Assembly (NCBI GenBank): GCA_934444765.1 | Contig: CAKSDC010000016.1 | Span: 1 to 53,231 of the forward strand | Source of the DNA: an uncultured Oscillospiraceae bacterium | GTDB lineage: Bacteria; Bacillota; Clostridia; Oscillospirales; Ruminococcaceae | Reading direction: 5' to 3' | Length of the DNA stretch: 53,231 nt | Shown here: positions 16,505-24,176 of the stretch, one piece after another | Position numbering within the stretch: the stretch's first letter is position 1 | How the letters are laid out: each line of letters starts with the position of its first letter | Made by a program: the position numbers and the translations under genes | Notes under the pieces: generated by a model | Database searches by the model: none | Told to the model about the DNA's origin: nothing | The model's input: the letters and a program-made list of their open reading frames with translations, nothing else

Positions 16505-19492
16505 TTAGTCTACAGTTATCACTATATCGTGACTGCCATTAAATGCAAGAGCAAACTCTTTTCCCTTGATGTTATTGATATCCACTTCTACTAAGTTAGA
16601 GTTTAACTTAACATAAGGAGTTATTACTATACTCTTGATATAAGATACACCCTCTACATTTTTTATAGCGTTCAATATCTGTGTGGAGTTAGACAACACA
16701 CCGATATCCCAACCTTTATGGTCGAAATTACCAGTGGTAACGTCCAAGAACTCTTTAATCTTATCTTCAATCTTAGACTTAACTTCAAATACACTTCTAA
16801 AAGACTTAACCGACACTTCAGCCTTGATATTATAGTACACATACTGTGGTTGAACTATATGCAAGGCTTTAGCACTATATACACTACCGCTCATCTTATC
16901 GGAAATGTACTTTTTAACTCTTTCACGTACAGTATTGAAGTACGTCTGTTCTTTGTCATAGTCTTCCATTAGTATTACTAATACTACATCTCCAAAAGAT
17001 TTAGTACCGTCTGGACGCATATTAGGAATACACTTAACCTTTAAGATACTTCTTTCAGCCTCTAAGGTTAAAGTTTCATAGTCGAACGTAGTAACCGCAC
17101 GGTTACGACTTCTAAGACTACAAGCAGTTCTTTTGATAGCACGGTCTACGGTTTCGATATCCGAACCACCATAAGTAATCAATGGGTTATACACATTAGT
17201 AACAAATCCAAGCGTTTTGTTTATCTTAGAAATAGCATACTTTTCAACGTTGCCACTCTTTCCGCCACCTACAGAATACTTAACCTTTATAGTTTGACCG
17301 TCTTTATAAGAAGGTATCTTTCCATGAACGTTATCACCAAAGACTATAGTACCAGAGTTTCTGTCTACTCTGTAGTGTCTGTCATTAGGTTTAGAAAAGT
17401 TTAAGTCTTTAACTTCTTGCCACTTAACCCATATACTAATAGGCATACCGAACACATCATATACTACACTTACTATGCCTAAAGACTTTAAATCTTCTAT
17501 TTCGGTATCGGTAAGTTCGGATAGTTCGTTCACCCAAACTTCTATACTGTATACCATGCCTCTACTAAGTTTACATACTATACTTTCGGAAGTAGGTTCT
17601 ATAGTGAACACTTCTTCTGGCATACCTACCACATTTATTACAGATACTGCATTATAATGAACCTCTTTCAACGTTGGAAGATATCGACTATTTACAGTGT
17701 ACTCATTTTGAAAGTCTGAAATCTTAATCCAATATAGACTACTACCGAATATAGTTTCCTGTTTAAAGTTAGTATTTCCTATTAGAGTAACTACTCCAGT
17801 CTTTCGGAAGTTTTCGGTTTCATCAAAGACGGTTAAAGGTTTCCAACCGTCGTCGGTTAGATAGTTCCACTTTAGCTTAGCGGTTTCAAAAGGAACGTCT
17901 TCTTTCATGCAGAATAGCAACCTTATAGGGCCATATTCTAAGGGATAGTTAAAACCAAAGTATAGTTCAGTAGACTTATCTTTTAGATACTTAAAAGGTT
18001 CTATAGTGGAACTTTCGGAATTAAAGTCTGCACTGGTAAAAGTTTCTGTGATAGTGTTATTCTTGCAAGTTATTAAGTTAGGTATCACACTATCGCTATA
18101 GTAGTAGTTAATGGATATTTCGCTAATTACAGGTGTGATATAATATCCCTTAGTCTTAAAGCGATTGCTCATCTTTAATACTTTAGCCCTAATATAGTAG
18201 CACTCTTTAGAACCTACTGTTATCAAAGCGATATCTTCAGGACAGATAAACGATACTGTCTTAGTTCTACGACCATTTTGTGGGTGGAATACGTCTTCAT
18301 ATTCGTTATCTTTAAATAGCCTTGCCCAACCCTTGCCGTTGAAGTATTCCCAAACTACACAGTCTATAGTAATATTATACTCTGGTTCAGGATTAAATTG
18401 AGAACGTTTCATTATCAACTTATACTCCATTTCAGGTTCAATAGAAGGTTCATCTTGTATAGGTATCTTTTTAAAGTCGGTATAGAACGAAACTTCTATA
18501 TTAGCACCCTTTTTACAGAACGCATCTTTAGAGGCTATATAGAACTCATCATACTGTAAAGGCTTTTCATCGAATGGATAGCACCTATTAACGTTCTTTT
18601 CAGATTCGTTAGTGAGTACCACATCAGGAACTATATCCTTACTTTGAGAAAAACATTCTAAACGCTTAAAGGCTCTATTACTGAACAGTTCCGAAGACTT
18701 GGAAACTAACCTAACTTTAAAGCCTCTATCGAACTTAAAAGGTGCTTGAGTATCACTCTTGTAAGCTACTAATCGGTCATCTAATACCGAAACTTTTAAA
18801 AAGTTAGTATATCCTTGTGTAGAATAGTATTGTAACTCTAATAGGTTAGACTGTATAGCCGTTTCTAAGTCGTCAAGAGTGTTCGTATAGTCACTTGAAA
18901 GTCTAACAAACTTTATACCTATATATGCGTTCCCCTCTATATTGAACACGTCGTCGTGATACAGTTCCACTATATGTTCCTGAACGTTACCCTCATTAGA
19001 AGTGTCGAACAGTTGAATATCAAAAATACTATTACTATCATTATAAGTATATATACTCTTTATCACGTCGTTATATCCATTAGATACGTATATACGTTGT
19101 ATCTGACAGTTACTAACCAGTACGTCTTCTAAGGTTTGGAATATCGTATCGCCACCCTTAGAGTTGACCATCAACTGAGTCTTACAAGGTACTTCTACAC
19201 CATCTTTTATACTCTCACTGGAAAGACCAAAGCTAACATACCCCTCCGAAGCCGTAGCAGGTAACATCTGTATATTAATGCTATTAAAAAAGTCGAACAT
19301 GGACTTTTGAGCCACTCTATTAAAACGCTTAATAGTTTGATAGTACATATCAGCATATATCAAGGCTACAGCAGAACCTACATCTACGTTAGTAGTATCG
19401 AACTTCCATTCGGGAGTATACGTTTTAGATACACGCTTTATATAGTTAATAACGTCCTGTTTTGAACGCTTATCGATGTATGGTATATCCAT
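16505..19492 (-). CDS. Large baseplate J-like wedge protein (Afp11/gp6-like)
   Basis: This 995-residue protein has Y-T-P-E-W near the N terminus. The C-terminal third carries the baseplate J core: G-T-I-V-F-G-D-N-V-H-G-K-I-P, then G-G-K-S-G-N-V, then Y-G-G-S-D-I-E-T-V-D-R-A-I and A-V-T-T-F-D-Y-E-T-L. Homologues form the triangular wedge core of the baseplate that holds the spike and triggers sheath contraction. It is within the usual length for the larger J protein of Afp-like systems. It has its own AGAAAGGA site and sits directly after the gp25 gene, matching the order gp25 - J - J - I. Confidence 0.85.
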   Translation of the reverse strand: MDIPYIDKRSKQDVINYIKRVSKTYTPEWKFDTTNVDVGSAVALIYADMYYQTIKRFNRVAQKSMFDFFNSINIQMLPATASEGYVSFGLSSESIKDGVEVPCKTQLMVNSKGGDTIFQTLEDVLVSNCQIQRIYVSNGYNDVIKSIYTYNDSNSIFDIQLFDTSNEGNVQEHIVELYHDDVFNIEGNAYIGIKFVRLSSDYTNTLDDLETAIQSNLLELQYYSTQGYTNFLKVSVLDDRLVAYKSDTQAPFKFDRGFKVRLVSKSSELFSNRAFKRLECFSQSKDIVPDVVLTNESEKNVNRCYPFDEKPLQYDEFYIASKDAFCKKGANIEVSFYTDFKKIPIQDEPSIEPEMEYKLIMKRSQFNPEPEYNITIDCVVWEYFNGKGWARLFKDNEYEDVFHPQNGRRTKTVSFICPEDIALITVGSKECYYIRAKVLKMSNRFKTKGYYITPVISEISINYYYSDSVIPNLITCKNNTITETFTSADFNSESSTIEPFKYLKDKSTELYFGFNYPLEYGPIRLLFCMKEDVPFETAKLKWNYLTDDGWKPLTVFDETENFRKTGVVTLIGNTNFKQETIFGSSLYWIKISDFQNEYTVNSRYLPTLKEVHYNAVSVINVVGMPEEVFTIEPTSESIVCKLSRGMVYSIEVWVNELSELTDTEIEDLKSLGIVSVVYDVFGMPISIWVKWQEVKDLNFSKPNDRHYRVDRNSGTIVFGDNVHGKIPSYKDGQTIKVKYSVGGGKSGNVEKYAISKINKTLGFVTNVYNPLITYGGSDIETVDRAIKRTACSLRSRNRAVTTFDYETLTLEAERSILKVKCIPNMRPDGTKSFGDVVLVILMEDYDKEQTYFNTVRERVKKYISDKMSGSVYSAKALHIVQPQYVYYNIKAEVSVKSFRSVFEVKSKIEDKIKEFLDVTTGNFDHKGWDIGVLSNSTQILNAIKNVEGVSYIKSIVITPYVKLNSNLVEVDINNIKGKEFALAFNGSHDIVITVD

Positions 19493-19511
19493 ATAATAGT
19501 AAGTCCTTTCT

Positions 19512-19913
19512 TTATATTCCCTCGGTTATGTAGTACGGATATACTAAGTTATAAGGGTTATTAGTACTTCTAACCACATAGGATATACGTATATCTATCT
19601 TAGCTGGATTAGTAATATCTTGTACCACGTCTACTTTTACGTTAGTAATTCTTGGTTCCCATTCTTGCAAAGCCTCTAATATGCAACGTTCCATACTTAC
19701 AGCCACACCGTAGTTAAAACTTTCAAACATATAGTCTTTAATACTGCAACCGAACTGACGGTTCATAACTCTTTCACCTTTAGAAGTGCCTATTATTATG
19801 GCTATAGCCTCTTTAATATCTTCTTCATAAGAGGAAGTTTTTATTCTACCAGTAACTTCGTCTACTTCTATAGGAAACTTCCAACCTACACCTAAGAAAC
19901 CTTTTTCACTCAA
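19512..19913 (-). CDS. gp25-like baseplate protein (Afp9)
   Basis: This 133-residue protein is of the GPW/gp25 family: F-L-G-V-G-W-K-F-P-I near the N terminus, then E-D-I-K-E-A-I-A-I-I-I-G-T-S-K-G-E-R-V-M (the conserved E-x-x-R core), and Y-G-V-A-V-S-M-E. gp25 starts sheath assembly on the baseplate. The frame can be read from a TTG at 19928, but that codon overlaps GGAGGG. The TTG at 19913 is 7 bases after this site and gives the usual family length, so it is preferred. It is among the best family matches in the locus. Confidence 0.9.
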   Translation of the reverse strand: MSEKGFLGVGWKFPIEVDEVTGRIKTSSYEEDIKEAIAIIIGTSKGERVMNRQFGCSIKDYMFESFNYGVAVSMERCILEALQEWEPRITNVKVDVVQDITNPAKIDIRISYVVRSTNNPYNLVYPYYITEGI

Positions 19914-19931
19914 CCTAAAACCCTCCAAATG

Positions 19932-20738
19932 CTAATTTAAGTTCAACATAGAACCTTTAACTTTAGTAATGCCTGTAGCCTCTGCCGAAAGATTTCCGTT
20001 AGCTTTTATACTTAGACTACCTTTAGACTTCAACTTAACGTCTGTACCGTCGGCAGATATTTGACCACCATTGAGTTCTATTTTGCTATCCGCCTTTATA
20101 GATACCGTCTTAGTCTTAATAGTTACCGATTGCTTATCTATAGTAACTACTTCAGTACCACCGACTTTTAAAGATATCTTATCTTTAGCGTCTATGGATA
20201 TAGCCTTACTCTTAAAGTCGATATTGACCGTATTAGTATTGTTGTCATCGTATATAGATATACTGTTGTCTTCATCACTAAGACGTACGTTTAAGCCGTT
20301 AGGAGTTTTAACGGTTATTAAAGACTTATCTTTAGTATCGTCTATACATATATCGTTACCAGAGGCGGTTTTAAGACGCTTTATATAGTTATCCTTATTA
20401 GTGGTATCCTGTGGTAAGTCTTCTTTAGCAGTCCAGACGTTACCTATTACTATAGGAAAGTTTCTATCGTTCATGATAAAAGCCACTATCACTTCGGAGT
20501 CTACCTCTGGCATACAGTAGTTACCATATCCGTTGCCAGCATAGGAAGTTAATACGTCTGCCCAAACCTCGTTATCTTCTAAGCCGAAGACGTTTCTAAG
20601 TACTACTTTGACTTTTTTAGGATACTTTTCATCATAGTTTTGGATTACCTTACCATAAGCCAAAGACGGTATAAGGTTTACACTCTTTAATGAGATGTTT
20701 TCCATAAGTTTTTCATTAGTAATGGAACTATTTAACAT
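19932..20738 (-). CDS. gp5/VgrG-type OB-fold spike protein
   Basis: This 268-residue protein begins, after a short lead, with an OB-fold gp5 domain (about 28-110: Y-P-K-K-V-K-V, W-A-D-V-L-T-S-Y-A-G, P-E-V-D-S-E-V-I-V-A-F, P-I-V-I-G-N-V-W). A C-terminal beta-helix repeat region (about 125-265, short strands such as I-S-I-Y-D-D, V-T-I-K-T-K, K-I-E-L-N-G) should form the needle shaft. There is no lysozyme domain. In many CIS the gpD and gp5 parts are one protein (Afp8/VgrG); here they are two adjacent genes. The separate DUF4280 protein at 7783-8172 likely caps it. Confidence 0.85.
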   Translation of the reverse strand: MLNSSITNEKLMENISLKSVNLIPSLAYGKVIQNYDEKYPKKVKVVLRNVFGLEDNEVWADVLTSYAGNGYGNYCMPEVDSEVIVAFIMNDRNFPIVIGNVWTAKEDLPQDTTNKDNYIKRLKTASGNDICIDDTKDKSLITVKTPNGLNVRLSDEDNSISIYDDNNTNTVNIDFKSKAISIDAKDKISLKVGGTEVVTIDKQSVTIKTKTVSIKADSKIELNGGQISADGTDVKLKSKGSLSIKANGNLSAEATGITKVKGSMLNLN

Positions 20739-20744
20739 AACCTA

Positions 20745-21830
20745 TCAACTCCAACCACAGATATTAATGTTAGTACTAAAACCGTTGATATCCATAGTAT
20801 GAATAACTTCGGTTACGTTGTACTTATACTTATCAAATTCCAACTTGTCCACATTGGATATAGTAATAGTCTTGCCTACCGTTATTTCAGGAAGCCCAAT
20901 AGTAACTATGTTACACTTTTGAGTATCTTTTAAGACGTTCTTAGCTAAACTTTCGGCGTACTGCTTAGCCTTAGTAGGAGTATCCATATTAGACATAGTA
21001 ACTACTTTAGTTTGAGGGGCATTAGTAATAGTTTTGCAACCTTTAGTTTTAGCCACACACTCCTCGGAAATACTGTTATTATGGTCTTCTGGATTGAACC
21101 CTACCACCTTAACTTTGCTATTTTGATATATATTAGATATTCTAAAGTACTGTATAACTTCATGGATATCTAAATTTATAGTAGACTTACCACTAAACGC
21201 ACTATTGATATATGCCGTTCCGTTGCTAACATAGAACTGTTTTCCCACTTCGGAACATAGTCTTCTAATAAAGCGTAAGTCAGAGACTTTTTCTTCCCTG
21301 TATACGTACTCTTTAGTAACGCCTAAAGCATCACAAGAACTTTCTTCTATCAATGCGGAGTACTTTCCTAACACTTCTTTAACTATATCGTCGTACGATT
21401 TGGAAATATAGTATTTTGGACAGTACTCCTGTTCCATTAAGTTAAGAACGTCTAAAGCGGTAATAGTAGCTTTAAAGATACCACTAAGTTCGTAGTCTAT
21501 TTTTGCTATGTACCCACAGAATACTCTCGTAACGGTTTTATCGTTGCCATATCCCATATACACTTCTATTTTAGAACCTATAGTAGCCACTTTAGTTATG
21601 CTACTGTTACTGTAACTATATATATCTGCTACGTCTATTTCAGCTATTGAAGACCTATCTAAAGATAGTCTAACCACTACAGAACTAACGTTTAAAGCAG
21701 TATCTTTTTTATTATCATCGGCTAATAGTGTAGCTACTTTTTTACCGTTTATGTTGATACACACATTAGGAACGGAAAAGTTTTTGTACTTTTCTTTTAA
21801 GTCATTATAGGTATAATCATAGTTTGGCAA
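20745..21830 (-). CDS. gpD-like spike base protein (VgrG N-terminal part)
   Basis: This protein has 361 residues from the preferred start. It resembles phage late control protein gpD / VgrG N-terminal domains: an early C-I-N-I-N-G-K-K beta strand; the swapped-strand domain with V-R-L-S-L-D-R-S-S-I-A-E; K-I-E-V-Y-M-G-Y-G and V-F-C-G-Y-I-A-K-I; a middle Y-V-Y-R-E-E-K-V-S-D-L-R-F-I-R-R-L-C-S-E-V-G-K; and the C-terminal I-N-I-C-G-W. The frame opens further to 21914, but a promoter lies at 21867-21895. A TTG at 21830 sits 8 bases after GGGAGG (21839-21844), which fixes the start. It is the first gene of the long minus-strand CIS operon. Confidence 0.85.
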   Translation of the reverse strand: MPNYDYTYNDLKEKYKNFSVPNVCININGKKVATLLADDNKKDTALNVSSVVVRLSLDRSSIAEIDVADIYSYSNSSITKVATIGSKIEVYMGYGNDKTVTRVFCGYIAKIDYELSGIFKATITALDVLNLMEQEYCPKYYISKSYDDIVKEVLGKYSALIEESSCDALGVTKEYVYREEKVSDLRFIRRLCSEVGKQFYVSNGTAYINSAFSGKSTINLDIHEVIQYFRISNIYQNSKVKVVGFNPEDHNNSISEECVAKTKGCKTITNAPQTKVVTMSNMDTPTKAKQYAESLAKNVLKDTQKCNIVTIGLPEITVGKTITISNVDKLEFDKYKYNVTEVIHTMDINGFSTNINICGWS

Positions 21831-21866
21831 CTGTAATTCCTCCCAACTCTTGGAATAATACCATTC

Positions 21867-21895
21867 ATTATAACATATTATCCTTAATTTGTAAA
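21867..21895 (-). promoter_or_regulatory. Promoter of the CIS operon
   Basis: On the minus strand TTTACA (21890-21895), a 17-base spacer and TATAAT (21867-21872) precede GGGAGG and the TTG start at 21830. The nearby divergent regulator gene (22109) could act here. Confidence 0.7.
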
Positions 21896-22026
21896 TAAAT
21901 AATTTCCAAATCATTCAAAAGGCACAAAATATTAGAAATAACTTATTTCTATACTGGTGAAAATGACAAATCTTATTTTTAAGAACTATATTACAAAACG
22001 TCTAATATACGGAACTTCCAAAAGAG

Positions 22027-22055
22027 TTGACATTTTTCAGTATATATGGTATAAT
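22027..22055 (+). promoter_or_regulatory. Promoter of the Xre-type regulator gene
   Basis: TTGACA (22027-22032), a 17-base spacer and TATAAT (22050-22055) form a full sigma-A consensus. It faces away from the CIS operon promoter about 130 bases away. Confidence 0.85.
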
Positions 22056-22108
22056 ATGTATCTATATTTGTTATGATAATACTATAAATACTTTGGAGGC
22101 TTAACTGT

Positions 22109-22372
22109 ATGTTTACATATCCTACTATAGACCTAAAGGCTACAGGCAAGAACATCGTAAGGCTACGAAAAGAAAGAAACTTCTCGGTACGTGACCTACA
22201 AGAATACTTTGGATTTGAAAGTCCACAAGCTATTTACAAGTGGCAATGGGGCGAAAGTCTACCTACTGTAGATAACCTATATGCGTTAAGCGTACTGTTT
22301 AACGTTTCCATGAATAGTATATTAGTTCCGAATAGCAACGCTCAAACTGAAGACGTGCTACTATGTGCGTAG
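22109..22372 (+). CDS. Small Xre-type helix-turn-helix regulator
   Basis: This 87-residue protein carries an HTH_3 fold at about residues 13-70: N-I-V-R-L-R-K-E-R-N-F-S-V-R-D-L-Q-E-Y-F-G then a recognition helix S-P-Q-A-I-Y-K-W and L-P-T-V-D-N-L-Y-A-L-S. The rest is a short tail. It has its own strong promoter and terminator, so it is a single-gene unit between the CIS operon and the pseudokinase gene. It is a good candidate for the CIS regulator by position; no operator could be identified. Confidence 0.85.
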   Translation: MFTYPTIDLKATGKNIVRLRKERNFSVRDLQEYFGFESPQAIYKWQWGESLPTVDNLYALSVLFNVSMNSILVPNSNAQTEDVLLCA

Positions 22373-22395
22373 TACTCTATATTAAATACACTTAC

Positions 22396-22419
22396 AGGCT
22401 ATCTTATTTAAGATAGCCT
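22396..22419 (+). terminator. Terminator after the Xre-type gene
   Basis: A perfect 10-bp stem (22396-22405 with 22410-22419) has a 4-base loop and is followed by A/T-rich sequence. Confidence 0.75.
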
Positions 22420-22448
22420 ATTTAATAACACTACGAGTAAATTTAGTA

Positions 22449-22477
22449 TTGAAAACCCTTTACATATATGATATAAT
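22449..22477 (+). promoter_or_regulatory. Promoter of the pseudokinase gene
   Basis: TTGAAA (22449-22454), a 17-base spacer and TATAAT (22472-22477) lie about 50 bases before the start at 22529. Confidence 0.75.
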
Positions 22478-22528
22478 AGTATTAATGGCAGTGTATGTAT
22501 AACAAACTAATGAAAGGATAGATATACG

Positions 22529-24094
22529 ATGGATAACCAAGTCGAAAAAAATAGTACTAATACTTCTATCGATAGTATAAACGCTAAAACAGAACCTTCT
22601 AATAAGACTATCTCATCTGAAGACTTTATGAAGTCGTTAGACGAAATATTAGCTAACTCTACGGCTTTAATAAATGAACGCAAAAGTAGAGCAAAAAATA
22701 AGGAGAAGTCTAATACTACCGTCAGCAGTACGCTAACCCATTCTAATGAGTTTAGCATAAAAGTAGACGATGTACTATATACTAAAGACCGCAAACCTAT
22801 TACAGTACTAAAACTATTAGGTAACTATTCACAATATAGTGAATATTTAGTAAAGTTTTTAAACCACTTTTACCTATTAAGGTGGTTCGATAGCTTTAAA
22901 TGGCAAAACTTAAAACCTTTTAGAGATAACATTATAGCTCTATCCAAAGTGGATTGCAAGAGTAAAGAACTACTATTCCCTAAAGAGATAACCCGTATAA
23001 GTGTAGACGGTAGCTTTGGCTGTCTATTTGAACCTATTCCACAAGAATACTATACCTTAGAAGATATAATAAAAGGTTATATATTCACCGTACAAGATGA
23101 CTATACCTCTAAAAAGAAGATAAAGTTTAAGTCTATCAAGGCTATGGTAACTGCTGGAATTAATCTTGCTAACGCTTTCAAGACACTTCATAAACACTCT
23201 CTATGCTTCCATTCCTTAGACGAAAAGCGTATACTATTCAATATAAACGACGGCAGTCTAATATTAGACCTATTCAAAGAAGTATCTACTATAGATAGTC
23301 CCGAATTTGTAAACTTAACAGACTTCAACCTTGCCCCAGAAGTACTTAACGGCAAAAATGCCCCTAACATAGATAGTGACAATCATACACTATCGGTGCT
23401 ACTGTTTAAGTTATTCTTCCATAGCCACCCATTAGAAGGTAGAGAGGTAATAGACGACTGTTGCATTTCTGCTAAAGAAGAAGTTAAACACTACGCCGAT
23501 ACGCCTAAGTTTATATTCAATCCTAACGATAACTCTAACCATGCAGTTAGAGGCGTACACTATGTAGTAATATCCATGTGGCAAAAGTACCCACAGTATC
23601 TAAAAGATGCTTTTATAGACGTATTCTGTGACGGTTTAAAGGATGTTAAAAAGCGTTATTCTACCGAAGAATGGCTATCTATACTGTTACGCTTGAAGAG
23701 TGATATTCTTACTTGTGTATGTGGTAGGTCGGACTTTTCATTTAAGTATGAACTTACTTCAGAACAGTTTTTCTGTTGTCAACGTTGTGGCAGTAAGTAC
23801 CACTCTATAAAGTTCCTAAATAAAGATATAACACTACCTATATATAACGGAAACGTAATCTACTATGCATTCGTTAGTAACGGTCTAAAGAGTGTAGACG
23901 ACTTAGTTGGAGTAGTAATAGAAAATAAGGTTCACGCAAACTTATTCGGACTTAAAAACGTTTCTAAGATGCCATGGGCTTGCGAACTATCCAATGGTGA
24001 CCTCAAAAACATAGGCATAAACGACATACTACCTATTTTCGCCAACATATCTATAGACTTTGGCGGTAGTATGGCTAAGTTCGACGCTAAATAG
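22529..24094 (+). CDS. Pseudokinase with C-terminal zinc ribbon
   Basis: This is a 521-residue protein. After a Ser/Asn-rich lead of about 90 residues comes a protein-kinase-like fold (about 90-400). It has G-S-F-G in the glycine loop, L-A-P-E-V-L-N-G in the activation segment, then the family pattern S-D-N-H-T-L-S-V-L-L-F-K-L-F-F-H-S-H-P-L-E-G and N-H-A-V-R-G-V-H-Y-V-V. The catalytic loop reads F-H-S-L-D-E-K-R-I-L-F: Ser stands where Asp is needed and Arg replaces Asn, so it is likely inactive. A four-Cys ribbon (C-V-C-G...C-C-Q-R-C-G, about 392-422) follows, then a beta-rich end. This kinase family is often linked to VWA/phosphatase and Ter-type signalling. Divergence from the CIS operon suggests, but does not prove, control of it. 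Confidence 0.75.
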   Translation: MDNQVEKNSTNTSIDSINAKTEPSNKTISSEDFMKSLDEILANSTALINERKSRAKNKEKSNTTVSSTLTHSNEFSIKVDDVLYTKDRKPITVLKLLGNYSQYSEYLVKFLNHFYLLRWFDSFKWQNLKPFRDNIIALSKVDCKSKELLFPKEITRISVDGSFGCLFEPIPQEYYTLEDIIKGYIFTVQDDYTSKKKIKFKSIKAMVTAGINLANAFKTLHKHSLCFHSLDEKRILFNINDGSLILDLFKEVSTIDSPEFVNLTDFNLAPEVLNGKNAPNIDSDNHTLSVLLFKLFFHSHPLEGREVIDDCCISAKEEVKHYADTPKFIFNPNDNSNHAVRGVHYVVISMWQKYPQYLKDAFIDVFCDGLKDVKKRYSTEEWLSILLRLKSDILTCVCGRSDFSFKYELTSEQFFCCQRCGSKYHSIKFLNKDITLPIYNGNVIYYAFVSNGLKSVDDLVGVVIENKVHANLFGLKNVSKMPWACELSNGDLKNIGINDILPIFANISIDFGGSMAKFDAK

Positions 24095-24124
24095 TAAATA
24101 AGAAACATACCAAACTATAAAAAA

Positions 24125-24154
24125 GAACGTCTAACGTTTAAGTTAGACGTTCTA
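24125..24154. terminator. Bidirectional terminator between pseudokinase and lysS genes
   Basis: A perfect 12-bp stem (24125-24136 with 24143-24154) with a 6-base loop and A/T flanks lies between converging genes. Confidence 0.85.
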
Positions 24155-24176
24155 TCTATTTATATATTATAGTGTA

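Noticed and set aside
1..21914. Prophage or tailocin reading of the left region
   Set aside because: No capsid, portal, terminase, integrase, holin or endolysin gene is seen; gene types (DUF4255, DUF4280, gpI, two J proteins) fit a contractile injection system instead.
1456..21914. Classical type VI secretion system
   Set aside because: No TssJ, TssL, TssM or ClpV-like gene is present in the window and the host looks Gram-positive.
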